64,000 nt of DNA from the NCBI GenBank assembly GCA_004154925.1, contig QJNS01000743.1, forward strand, positions 378 through 64,377, given 5' to 3'. Below the pieces are notes generated by a model that did not search any database, had not been told where the DNA came from, and saw nothing but the letters and a program-made list of their open reading frames with translations. Both the position numbers and the translations under genes were made by a program. Below, piece by piece: positions 50,101 through 62,160 of this stretch (position 1 is its first letter; the number at the start of each line of letters is the position of its first letter). Source of the DNA: Monosporascus cannonballus. Taxonomy: Eukaryota > Ascomycota > Sordariomycetes > Xylariales.

Positions 50101-52545
50101 ATATTCGATTTTAAAAATGAATATAATTTTATCAGAATTAAAAAAGAATTTAAATAAAAAACAACTTTTAAAAGGAAATACGGATTATTTAAGTATTTGG
50201 TTATATTAATAGGACTTACCAATATACCAGTAACTTTTTAACGGATAGTAAATTATATCTTACGAAAATACTTTAATGTTTTTATCGTATTTTATCTTGA
50301 CGATATTCTTACTTTTTCAGAAATAAAAAAAAGCATATATAAAATACATTTATAAAATTCTTTAAGTTTTATAGGACGCAAAGTTATTTATTAATACAAA
50401 AAAAATATTTTTATAAATAAAAAGTAAAATATTTGAAATATATTATTATCCTAAAATATATTAGGATGAATTATAAGAAACGTTTTGCAATTATAACATG
50501 GCAGATATTAATTATAATTAAGGAAATATAGGTACTTTTTGGATTCGCCAAATATTATAAAAAGTTTATTCGAAATTTTAATAAATTAATTATACCTTTA
50601 ATGAACTTTACGAAAAAAAAAGTTTAATTAAATATCAGATATAGAAAAAGCGTTTTAGGATATTAAGAATACGATTATTAACAAGTTAATATTAATTATA
50701 TATAATTTAAACCGCTTCGTTTAATTAAAAACCGATATTTCGAATTACGCGTTAGGCGTAATAATTAAATAGCGAAATAATTAAGGCAAATTATACCTTA
50801 TTATATTTTTTAAATATAAGATAAAAGGAATTAAGCTCAGTTACGAATATTTCAGAAAAGGAATATATGGCCATTATTATGGTATTTCGAAAACTTAGAT
50901 ATTTCCTAAAAGGAAATTTATATTAAGTTAAAGTTTATACAGATTATCAAAATTTTACCCGATTTATTACGATTAAGGAACTTATCGGATAATAATTTCG
51001 TTACGTGGAAAAATTGGCTAATTTCGACTTTGTTATTAATTACCGAAAAAGTTCAGAAAATGGTAAAATAAATACCCTAAATAAGCGACCAAATTTCGAA
51101 AAACAAATTGGTCAAAATTAGCTATATAATTTTCCATATTATTTATGAAAGATATTTACGCCCGTAATAAATTAGGATAATTCGAGTAATACCTTTTATT
51201 ATATATTAAAAGATTTAACAGTATAACGATGATTTTTCAGAAAACTATAAAACGGATAAAATATAAGTACTAGAAAAATATCAGAAGGTTTTAAAACGAA
51301 ATATATACGAATATTAATTATATAAATATCCAGGGATTTATAAAACCTTAAAACAGTTATAACGCATATACTTTTTTTCCTAAAATGAAATTAACGGTAT
51401 AAAAAATTATATGGCAATATAATATTGGCGTTAAAACAAAAACGCAACGATATAAATTATACGGAAAATTATAGCTATTACCAGTTATAAAGCGATTGTA
51501 ATATTTAATTATATTCGATTTTATTATTAAATTTCTTATGTTGAAAATTCCAGTTACGGAAATATATTATAATAGCATTTTCCTAATCGTTAATCGATTT
51601 ACGAAATTCCTTTATTTTTTATTATATTATAAGAATACAGACGCCGAACAAGTAACATATATTTTTTAAAAATATAATTTAATATATACGGATTATTAAT
51701 AAAAATTATCTGAAATAAAGGAACGATATTTACATCAAAGTTTTGACAAAGTTTAATAATATAAATTAACTTAAATTACAAATTATCTAATATATTTAAA
51801 CCTTAAACGAATAGATCAATAAAATAAATAAATTAAATTTTAAAAATTTATTTACGATATTACATTAATTACGAACAAAATATTTAATTTGAAAAAGTAT
51901 CAATTCCATAATTAGCTTATAATATTATTTATTACGAAAGCATTAAGATAATATTAGCGAATATAAATTTTGTTTTTATTTTAAAAACTTATAAAAAGTA
52001 CGTGACAATAGTCAAATCAATATTAAAATATTTCTTAGGTTAAAATAATTATAATATTTATATTAAGAAATAAAAACAGAATTAGAATTCGTATAAAATT
52101 AAATAAGCAAATACTAAAATTAAAAAAGGCTAAAAAATTAATTTTTCGAAAAAGGGGAAATAGTTTTTTTCGTTACAAAAAATATTTAAATAAAACGACC
52201 TAATAGAAAACTTGATTTTAAATATATCGATCCATATAAAATTACTAAGAAAATTTCAGAAAATAATTATTAATTAAAATGTTTATTAAAACTTAAACTT
52301 TATTTAATTTTTTAAATTTTTTATTCGAATGAATAACAAATATAATTAAGATATATACGGCATAAAACGACGTGAAAGTAAAAGATAACTAAGTATACGA
52401 AATGGAAAAAATCCTTAATATGCGAAAATAAAACGGATTTACCTAGTATCTAATTAAATAAAAAAAACCCGGATTTCGAAAATACTTAAAACCCTATTAA
52501 AAACTTTATTAGTATCTAACGCCTATTAAAGAATTTTTACTAATA
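47103..52545 (+). pseudogene. Gag-Pol of chromovirus F, RIP-degraded
   Basis: Plus-strand gag-pol aligning end to end with D. Gag start at 47103 is ATA instead of ATG, followed by F-I-S-K. The knuckle at about 48070-48115 has lost its first Cys (Y-N-C-N-K-I-x-H). The RT active site is intact: F-Y-L-D-D-I-L-T-F-S-E at 50290-50322. RNase H (K-T-D-I-S-N-Y-A) and integrase follow. The chromodomain at about 52390-52520 retains F-E-N-T spacing. Many stops. Confidence 0.87.
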
Positions 52546-52990
52546 ATAACGGGCGCGTCCCAGTTTATAGTTAATCAATTAATAGCCGAAATATCGGGCC
52601 AATCGGCCGCTGCTTGCGTTAACGTAATAGCCGTAACGGCGGCCTTTAATTATTTTTTTTTTCGAAACGTTCGAATTTTTCTATAATTTCCGCGCCTTTA
52701 ATGTTTCGACGAAATATCTCGATATTACGATAACGGAATAGCCGTTTTTGTTTTTGCAAACGATCCAGTTTATTAGCAGCCGTTCGCAACGTTTCGCGAA
52801 CCTATTCTATTTTACGTTTTAAATAATTTTCTTTATTTAAAACTTTTTAATATTTAATTTTTAAAAAATCGAAAATATTATAGAAATTACAATAATAAAT
52901 ATAATGCGGATACTTTAAAAAACCCCGAACAATTTTATATTTGACACCTTTTTTTAATAGCGAAAATAAAAAACTATTTTAAAATTAAGA
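52545..52990 (-). pseudogene. Antisense ORF remnant of element F
   Basis: Minus-strand frame convergent with pol, about 140 codons. It includes L-R-T-A-A-N-K-L-D-R-L-Q-K-Q-K-R-L, then R-N-I-E-I-F-R-R-N-I-K, then K-F-E-R-F-E-K, then A-A-V-T-A-I-T-L-T-Q-A-A, and ends T-I-N-W-D-A-P-V at 52566-52551. It needs one small frame correction after the E-K stretch. Bases 52550-52660 are a GC-rich island. Agreement with C is clear although the two copies were mutated independently. Confidence 0.6.
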
Positions 52991-53152
52991 TAATTGATAC
53001 GTTTTAAAAGAAAAAAACGTTAATACGTTTACGAAAACGAGATTTTCTTACGCGATTCGATATAACAAATAAAAAAAAGAAAAGTTACATATTAGAATTA
53101 AGTAACGAATAATTTGATTTTTAGGATAAAGATCCTGGAAAAGGAGAAATCG

Positions 53153-53549
53153 TATTATAACTTAACGGTTTTGGCTTTTTTGCGAATAGTCGGGTTTACG
53201 AAAAAGAAAAGCCCCGATTACCGCCAAGAAGTTAGGTAACCGGCTTAAAGATCTTAAGGTGGCAAGCACCTTAAGTCTTTTGAGCCGGCAAAAGGGCTTA
53301 AAAGACTTAACGAGTTTAAAAGTTTAAGCCGTTTAAGTACTTTAAGCCAAAATGAAGATATAAATGCTTATTATTTTTATAATTTAAATAACTTTAGCTT
53401 ATAATAATAATTTGTTACCTAAGGCACTTTTGATATTGCGAAACGTAATACGATCATTATATCTATTGCTTAGATTTCTACGATACTCCTATTAACATAA
53501 ACCCGTACGACTAAGGTGTAATAGTTGGTTAAACCCCCTAGACGTCATA
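53153..53549 (+). repeat. 3' LTR of F
   Basis: 397 bp, preceded by a polypurine tract (about 53138-53152, GAAAAGGAGAAATCG). The outer R-U5 end is well preserved. Confidence 0.93.
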
Positions 53550-53554
53550 TTAAA

Positions 53555-56157
53555 TCTTTTGATTTTTGGGGCTGTTATTTTAAATCATTATTTAGTTATT
53601 TTAATTTCGTTTTAATAGTCCCAATAATACGTCGTATTTTTCATTGATATTTCTTTTTATATTTTATCCTTTTGGGTAATAAGGTGTTTGTTGTATTCTT
53701 ATATCTGTATTCGTCGCCATTTTCGATCGAATATTAAAATCTTAATTCTTTTTTTTGTCTATTAATAAAATGAAGTAAACCTTATTTGGCTAATTTTTCT
53801 ATTAATCAAAACCTTATACTAATCCATCCATAACCTTCTTAAGATTATATAGTAGTTCTTAAATGAAACGATATCGAAATTAATTATCTAGTATCGTTCT
53901 TAAATAAAAATCTCGAAATAATTAATTTCCCGTATAATTTTTCTATTATCGTAAACGAATTTCTGATTTTCGATATTCGTCGTTATATAAAGTTTTAATT
54001 TATATCTTTATAGTAATTTAACCTTATTAATTATATTTGGTATAATGTAATTTTTATCTAGAGCTCCGCAGTTTATTATTACGGTATACCAGTACGTTTC
54101 GATTCGTATATCTAAAGTGATAAAGTTATTAATAGCTTTTATCGTCGCATTTAAAACCTTTTTTAAAATTTTTTCTTAATTTTTCTAGGTTTTATTATTT
54201 TGCGACTATTTTATAAATAACCTTTTTCTTTTAATTTTTATTCAAGTTTGTCGAACTCTATTTATATTTTCGTATTTAACGCGTTAAGTTATTATATTTA
54301 TCGTTATTGTCGGCATATTAGCTTTTCGAATTATATTAATTATTTTTAATATTATTATAATTTATTTCTTTATTAGGTAAATTATTTTTTTACATTTCCG
54401 ATTATATGGTATTATGTGACGTATTAATTATCGTCTTAGAATTTATTTGTAAATTAACGTATTTCATTTTGGATAGCCTTTTTTTCGTATAGGTTTTTAA
54501 TAAATATTAACTGAAAATAAATATTTATAATAGTTTTTTAGCAGTATTTTTCTATTATATACTGGATTATTTCTTTTTTCGTTTAATAATTATATTATTT
54601 ATAACGGCTAAAAGGGTTTTTTTACGAGTATTAATTTGTTAAGCCAGCTTTTTATTTCGGCCAATTATTAATTATTTTCTGGGGTTATAAATCGAAAATA
54701 TCGATATTATTATTTATCGTTTTTGTTATTTTCGGTTCCGTTTGAAAAATTAAATCCCTCATAATATATGCGAGTAAATGTTTCGTAAATATATTATTTT
54801 CATTTTTCGTAATCGGAGTATTTTCGTCGTCGACAATGTATGGCATATATTCTGCCGTATCGATTAAGAGTTTCGGGATAAATATTTTCTATCCAGTTCT
54901 GGTATTCGCGTAATTATCCTTATAATGTTTTTTGTTGTAATCGTAATACCTATTAAGCCAGCTTTTTGGTTTTGTGTATTTTTCGTCGAATTTCTTATCG
55001 TGATGGCCCTTGTTGAATTTTTTGCTATAAAGGGCCTGGTACGTATTTAGGCCGAATTATGTTAATAGGTTTATTTTCGTTTTTCTAAATCTTTTTAGAT
55101 TATTTTTCGGATACGAGTTTTTCATTATTTTAACGGAGTTTTTTAAATGCCTTATATTATGCTGTTTTATATTTTATCTTGTTATAATTAAAAAATTTAG
55201 TTTAGTTCAAGTCCTTTCTATAAATAGCTTTTAATTCCATGGGTTCTGGCTACGTGCCGTAAAAAATATTACTGCGTCGAAAACCGTTAATATTAGCTAT
55301 ATGTCGAGGTTTATTATTATTTTTTTCTTTTAATGCCTTTAGTGCGTTAGGTATATTGTCGATTGTTAATCTTGATTATTATAATAATATAATCCGACAA
55401 ATAATTAGGCCAATTAAATTTAAAAAATTTGTATTTTTTCAAGCCGTCGAAAAATTTGGTTATTAATATTTTTATTCCTAATTTAGCTTAAATATTAACT
55501 AAACGAACGTATTATCGTAACTAAACATTAATCCTTTTTATTATAATTATTAAATCTATATTTTGGTTTTTATTTTTTATTCCGAAAATTTTCATTTATA
55601 GCTGCTTAAATTATTGGTAATTATTATATATTCGTATTATTTCCGTGTTTTATTTTTCTATTAATAAAACAACCTATTTTTTATAACGGATTCGAATTAA
55701 ATAACGGTATTTCCGATAAACTATCCGATTACGAATTTAATTCGTATAATAGGCGTAATTAATCGAATAAAAAATACTCGAAATATATTTAGCATTATGT
55801 TAAAAATAATTATAATTTAATCGAAATTCCGTCCAAAAATTTTAATTTAAAAGGTTTAAAAGTTTATTCTAATTTTTTAGTAAAATTTAATTAAATAATC
55901 TGGTTTATTCGAAAAAGCTTTTTGGTTTCGGAAGCTTTCTTATTTCTTAAGTTTTTTATAGGCGGCTGAAAAAAAAACGTTATAAAGTTATTATTATTTT
56001 TTAAGCTAAATAATGTATTTATTCATAACATCTAGGCGTCGAAGAACTCTTTTATAAAAAAACGAGGTTGCTTTTTTTCTTTCTCGGATTTTATTCCGGT
56101 ATCCGAGTTATTAAAAACCTGGTAAATGGGCTATTCGGACTACTTGCTGGTAAATAT
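53555..56157 (-). pseudogene. Gag and first half of Pol of G (third piece)
   Basis: Minus-strand gag starting near 56157 (ATA for ATG, then F-T-S-K). The knuckle region is at about 55200-55157 and eroded; protease and the beginning of RT follow to the F insertion site. Moderately mutated compared with H. Confidence 0.8.
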
Positions 56158-56213
56158 AATGTCGGCGATATTGCTTAAAATCTAACGGTACTATTAAATA
56201 AAAACTGATAACG

Positions 56214-56541
56214 TATAACAGCTCAGCAGTTTAACTAATTATTAAACCTTAATTGTACGGGTTTATATTAATAAAAGTATCGTAAGAAATTAAGTATTAA
56301 ATATAATAACGTATTACATTTCGTAATATCAAAAATACCTTAGATAACGATATTTTATTACAAACTGATATTATTTAAACTGTGGAAATAATGAGCGTAT
56401 ATATTTTGATTATAGTTTACCAGTTATTGCTAGATTATTATAATTTCACAAGATCCTAATAATCCTATTACATGACTCTTTCCCTGATGCTCCACTTACT
56501 TTGACTATTTCCGGCTGTGCTAAGGACGTTAGATCATAACA
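56214..56541 (-). repeat. 5' LTR of G
   Basis: 328 bp. The inner R-U5 aligns with the other chromovirus LTRs; the outer U3 (about 56400-56541) is unrelated to all of them and ends ATAACA. TACATG at 56469-56474 sits where the others carry CACGTG. Confidence 0.85.
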
Positions 56542-56793
56542 ATATATTTCACTTTTAAAAGTATAATTATACTGCAAATACGAATTTAGTTTATAAAACT
56601 TTTATTATATATTAAGATGTACACTACTATAAAAAACTAATTTAACCTTTATAACGTTGTAGTTAAAGCGTAAAGGTACTAAACCTTTCTTAACTATATG
56701 TAAAAGCTTTGGTTGCTAAAAGAAGAGATACCAGAGATACTTAAAGCAGTCTCCATTAGCGACGGACTAGCTAAGCCATGGCGTTGCTAGATC
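56542..56793. other. Segment between G and Copia I, unassigned
   Basis: 252 bp that pass from AT-rich (left) to near-normal composition (right, GGTTGCTAAAAGAAGAG and onward). No LTR or coding similarity seen. The last five bases (AGATC) are the target site of Copia I. Confidence 0.45.
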
Positions 56794-56955
56794 TGTCAGC
56801 TAGCAGGGGGTGCTCTAGCACCCCATATACGAAAAATTTCCTCTGATCGGAACATATATGTTCCGGGACTAGATCACCTTAAAGTGCAGTACGCGTTTTA
56901 AAGCATCTGCAACTAGTTATCAATATACATGTAACTGATATCCCTTATATTGAAC
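56794..56955 (+). repeat. 5' LTR of Copia I
   Basis: About 162 bp. A GC-rich inverted repeat GGGGTGCTCTAGCACCCC lies near its start (56807-56824), a likely hairpin in U3. The end is blurred by a small change (TATATTGAACG for TATATCTGACA). Confidence 0.88.
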
Positions 56956-57059
56956 GATTAAAAATCTTATTCGCTTAATTAAGGCATATATTAATTAATT
57001 AATTATTAATAAAACAATATAAGTTATATATTAATTATAATTATCGAAATACGTTTATA

Positions 57060-60000
57060 ATAATAATAATGACCATATAGTTAACGTCCTACGTTATGTA
57101 CAAAGGACCTAAGAATTAAGATTACTTTAAAAGCAAATTCCAATTTAGAACATACGCGTTCGACATTTGGAATTATATCGATTCTAATTAAAACCTTTAA
57201 TAATTACTTAAATTTATAAAATCTAATATAGCCTTTTATCTAAAGAAACGAATCCGTTATATAATACGAGTTAATACTTCAAAGGGTTTTTCGTCCATAT
57301 TTACATTTTCCAGAAAAGATATCGAAAAAATCGATTATACCAGTTATCTAAAAAATACCTTTAAGATAACGACCGAAAAGAGATAAATCTATAATCAGGA
57401 CTTTACAGCGTATACTTATAAAAATCAGAAATACGATATTTTTCGCAAAACATTAACGAACTTATGAAACAAATCCTAAAATCAATATTTTCAGCAATTA
57501 TAAAATTAGCCTTTTTCTAAAAAAAGATTTACGAAAATAATATACTAGCCTGGGCGAATCCGGCAAGGTATACGATAACAAACTCCTAATTAATACTTAA
57601 CGAAAATACCGCGAATTATTAAAGCAAATTTCGAAATTGATAAAAAATAAACGAATAAATTATAAAAATAACAAAAGATTATAACTTAAAAATAACGATA
57701 TGGTATTCCGGAAACGAAAATAACGATCGTATAAGTTAACGATTTATATACAATATTGACCTTTATTATTAGGATTTAGATAATTATTTTCCAGATAATA
57801 AAGAAGGCCGAAATTAATAACAATACGATTAATTATTAAGAAGGAATAACGACCTTATTAAATTACCAAATTATAACGAACTTATAATAATTATTTTAAA
57901 AAAACATTAAAATAATATTTTAACGTTTTACGAAATATTTGTAAATTCTTTAAATTAAAACGATTTTAATTATGAAAATCTTAAAAATATTAATTTTTAA
58001 TTACGAAAAAAAACCCTATGCCGTAAGCCGAAACGAGATAACTGTAAAAATTCTTATATAAACCAAAGCGATAATAAGAGAAAACGTTAAAAATTAAACG
58101 TATAAGGTACCCGTTATAAAACCCACTTAATTAATTATTATACATTATCTAATTATTATTATATATTTTTTTAGAAAAATCTTAAAAGGTTTCCGTTTTA
58201 ACAATAAAGTGGTAACATATATTTAAGAACCAATTTTCGCCAATTAATTTTTAAAAAAAGAAATCGACCGCCTTTCGAAATTATAGAAAAACGTATTGTA
58301 TAAAAGATAAATTAATTTTTAAAGAAAATACGATAAATATTGGCATTTTTTTAATTATTAATTAACGTAACGTTATAAACATTTCATTTTATCTCTTAAG
58401 GAATTCAGCCATTCTGGATTTAAAATTTATAATATATATCTTTAATTTAATGAACAAATTTTTGAATTTTAAACTTATTGTATAAAGTAACGGAATATAC
58501 GTAAGTAATAATTTCGTCACGATTAAAAGGTACGAAAAAATTACGTTTATATAATATGGCCCATTACGAAAATTTTATATACAATTTGGTATTATTTTAG
58601 TAATTCTAAAAAGATATTAATAAAATAATAAACAATTAATAATTAAATTCCAAATAAATATAATTAAATAATTATTATACTAATAAATAAATTTAATGAA
58701 TTGGTTAACGAAAATATTAACGTAATAATATTTTATATAACTTTGGTTATTTATAAATAAAACATTAATTGAAAGAAAATAAAATTATTACGGACCGGTA
58801 ACGGTATTATATAATATTTAAAATTAAATTATTTAAATTCAGAAATAATTACTTAAGTATAATTTTATAAGAAAGCAATCCGCTTAAAAAGTTTCATAAT
58901 AATCGAATATTAAATATATGGTAAGGCGAAAGCTAAAAGGCTAATACGCCACAAACCAAAAAAAATATCTCGATTAAAACAAAAAATCGTTATTAACTTT
59001 ATAAATTTTGGAAAAACCCTTGAAAAATATAAATATGTTATATTTATTACCGACGAATATTTAGGTTTTATTTAAGCTATTTACGTTGAAAATCAAAAAC
59101 AAAATATATTAATTATAACTTTTCGATATTTTTTAAAAGTCTTAAAAAACCAAAATAATATCCTTTTATATGTAATCGAATACGATAAAAAAAATCCTAG
59201 AAAATTACAAATTTCGAACTATAATTTAATTACCTTTTTTTAATATTAGATTTAAACTTTTAATATCGTATATCTAAGTTCAAAACAAAGGCGCAAGATA
59301 TTTTGGAAATATAATTAAGGAAAACATAATTGTAATACGAAATAGGGTTAAATTATTTTGGTTTTTAATTATATATATCTTTAAAGTAACAATATATTTA
59401 TATAACCGTAATCCTAAACACGTAATTTTTGACAAAATTTATACAAAATTTATTATATTTATTTAACGTAAAAAAATAGCATTATAATATTTGATCGAAA
59501 ACCGTAATATGCTTATTTACGAATATACGGCTATATAATTTACGTTATAATAATTACCATTATAAAGAAAAAATAAAGTTTTTAAAAGCTAAATTCCAAA
59601 ACGCAAATTAATTATTTCGTCGGTTATCAATTTATTAATATTTGCCAAATTTAAACCTTATTAATTAATAAAATTATTATTATTTGAAATATATAATTTA
59701 GTAAAAAGGTTATTTTTCAGCTAATATTAAAACTTTAAAACACGTTTTTTCGTACAGAATAAAAAATTACAGAAATTATTTCGCTAAATAAAAAATTTAA
59801 AAGGCTAAATAAAATAATTTAATTGTCGGCTAAATAAAAAACTTTAAAAAGATATTAGCGTAAATACGTACGAAATAAAGAAAAACAAATGTATTTATAA
59901 GAAATTGATTATTTTTATACGATCATTATGCTAAAATTATTTCTGTCCCTTAAATTATTATTGTTATTAACGTTTATCTTAATAATTATTACGATTATTA

Positions 60001-61980
60001 CGTCAACAAAAAAAGTAAAAATAATCTAAAGTTTTTTTAATATTGTTTAACTGAAAATAACGGTAAAAAACGAAAGCACTTTGTGAATTATAAATATAAA
60101 CTTCCCTTATATTTCTTATTAATAAAGTATAATCCAAACAAATATAAAATATGGGAAACTGTATTTAAAATAGGATATTTAGCCCCCTTTATAAGTACGT
60201 ATGATACCCGGCCGGTAAATTGCGGAAATTTAAAAAGGTTAATTACTCGAAATACGTATTATTTTAATCGAAAAAATAATAATACCTTAATATATAAAAA
60301 GGTATTTAGGTTCTAGAGCTGAATATATAAATATAATTTACCGTTATTGTTATAAGGCCGTGAAAAATTAAATATATATTTATTAAAGAAAATATTTCGT
60401 AAAATCGAAAATGTTTATATATAACGCTATAAAAAAATGCGATTTTGGGAAACCGTTAATTAGTTTTTTGCTAAAAGGAAATAAGTTTTAATATATATAT
60501 AGGCATATATTTATAAATTGAATAAATATAGTTAGCTTTAAAAACATAAGGCCTCTGTTATTATATAAGGCGATTAATAATTTAAAACCGGTTATAGCAA
60601 TATATACGTAATTATTTTCGTTAAAAAGTTATTTCGAATTTTAATCGTTATTACGATTAAATTCGATTTAAAGTTTAAGTAATATAAAGTTATAAACATC
60701 TTTATAAATATTAACTTATTTTATAAAATATATATAAAAATATTTTCAAAATACCCGTAACGTAATAAAATTTTCCTAATCAGAAAAATATTATATGGAT
60801 TAAAGGAATTATTTTTGCTATAGTAAAAAAAGTTTTGTTAAAACGTTTAAAAAATTAAGATTTAGCCACGTTTTTAATAAACCTTATTATTTTATTTATT
60901 AAAAAATATATTTTTTATGAACGATATTATTATAATATTTTCCGAAAAAATTTAAAATTCTATTAATTAATTAATTTAATAAATATTAAAACGGTATATT
61001 TTAATAAAATGTAAAAATTTATAATAATTTTTCGATATCGAAATAATTAAAAATAAATTTAATAAAAACTTTAGTTAATTTAATATCTAAAATATTTTAA
61101 ATAATTTCCTAAAAATACTTATAATTAATATTAAAATATTGCCGAATTTTTATTTAACTTATTTAAGTTTTATTAATAAGTATTAAAAAGTTAATTCCAT
61201 TTTTATCCTTATAATTAATACGTGATTCAATATATTTTTTGCGGTATTTCGATTTGCCCGAGTTAACTTATATTTTAACGATATATATTATAAAACTATT
61301 AACCGAATTATATTATCCTTATTCGGTACCAAAACGTTAATTTTATAACTTGAAGATAAAAATATTTTAAATATATAAAATAACGTTTTTTTTTACGAAT
61401 AGTACGATTAATTAATAATATTTTAAATTTACGTTATAAAATTATTCGAAAAAATAATAAAATAATAAACCAATAAATAAAATATTATAATTATTTTTAC
61501 AATAAAAATAAAGTTATTATTTTTTATATAAATTATAAAAAAATTCTGATTTAATTTTTAATTAATTAAAAATTTAAATATTAGCTTAAATATAAAATCG
61601 TTAAATATATAAGATAATAATTAACAAATTATACGGTTTATTAATATTAATATTATTTTATTAATAACGAAATTACGATATATAAATATATATAATTATT
61701 AATTATAATAAGCCTTAAAAAAGATTTAATTAAAATGGATTATATGCTTATAAGCGATATATTAATTAATAATTTAATAAAAATCTTATTACGTAAATTC
61801 TCTACATATGTTTACAAAAATTTAAAATTAATAAATATTATAAAACTTTGTAATTAATAAAAAACGCCTGATAAAAATTTTAAAAAAAATTAACTAATTA
61901 AAAAATTTATTTATCGAAAGAAAAATAAAATAAAGAGTTATGGCTTTAGGAATTATAATAATTAATACCGTGAATGCTTT
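57060..61980 (+). pseudogene. Gag-Pol of Copia element I, RIP-degraded
   Basis: Polyprotein of a Ty1/Copia retrotransposon (gag, protease, integrase, RT, RNase H in that order). The clearest landmarks are in RT: L-Y-G-L-K-E at 60791, followed at 60918 by M-N-D-I-I-I-I-F, which corresponds to the Copia Y-V-D-D box with the first Asp changed to Asn. The longest open stretch (60083-60316) contains K-I-G-Y-L and a run ending T-R-N-T-Y-Y-F-N, plausibly the C-terminal integrase region just before RT. The gag and protease parts cannot be subdivided with confidence. Stops are frequent. Confidence 0.75.
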
Positions 61981-61997
61981 AAGGTGTTAAGGGGGTA
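61981..61997 (+). other. Polypurine tract of Copia I
   Basis: AAGGTGTTAAGGGGGTA directly precedes the 3' LTR; the AAGGGGG core is the expected plus-strand primer. Confidence 0.6.
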
Positions 61998-62160
61998 TGT
62001 CAGCTAGCAAGGGGTTCTTTAGCACCCCATATACGGAAGATTCCTTCTGATCGGAACATATATGTTCCGGGACTAGATCACCTTAAAGTGCAGTGCGCGT
62101 TCTAGAGCACCTGCAACTAGTTATCAATACACACACAACTGATGTCCCTTATATCTGACA
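61998..62160 (+). repeat. 3' LTR of Copia I
   Basis: 163 bp, TGTCAG to CTGACA, little or no RIP. Nearly identical to the 5' LTR apart from transitions. The GC-rich hairpin near its start is partly mutated here. Confidence 0.93.

Larger units (their letters stand above)
46651..53549 (+). mobile_element. Chromovirus F (Ty3/Gypsy), inside G
   Basis: Plus-oriented element of 6899 bp. LTRs are 46651-47045 and 53153-53549; ends TGTTATG and GTCATA (from GTCACA). Perfect TSD TTAAA (46646-46650 and 53550-53554). LTR related to that of C. Inserted into pol of G. Confidence 0.95.
39000..56541 (-). mobile_element. Chromovirus G, 3'-truncated, split by E and F
   Basis: Minus-oriented fragment. Its only LTR is the sense 5' LTR at 56214-56541. 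Internal pieces are 53555-56213, 46351-46650 and 39000-39356; each is continuous with the next once E and F with their TSDs are removed. Similarity to other chromoviruses stops at about 39000, within RT, so the second half of pol, the antisense frame and the 3' LTR are missing. About 3.6 kb of G remain. It is older than E and F. Confidence 0.85.
56794..62160 (+). mobile_element. Copia element I (Ty1/Copia), full length
   Basis: Plus-oriented element of 5367 bp. LTRs begin TGTCAG and the 3' LTR ends CTGACA, a perfect 6-bp terminal inverted repeat. Perfect TSD AGATC (56789-56793 and 62161-62165). RT motifs are of Copia type. The interior is heavily RIP-mutated but both LTRs are nearly spared. 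Same family as remnant J at 884. Its 3' end marks the right border of the AT-rich block. Confidence 0.93.
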
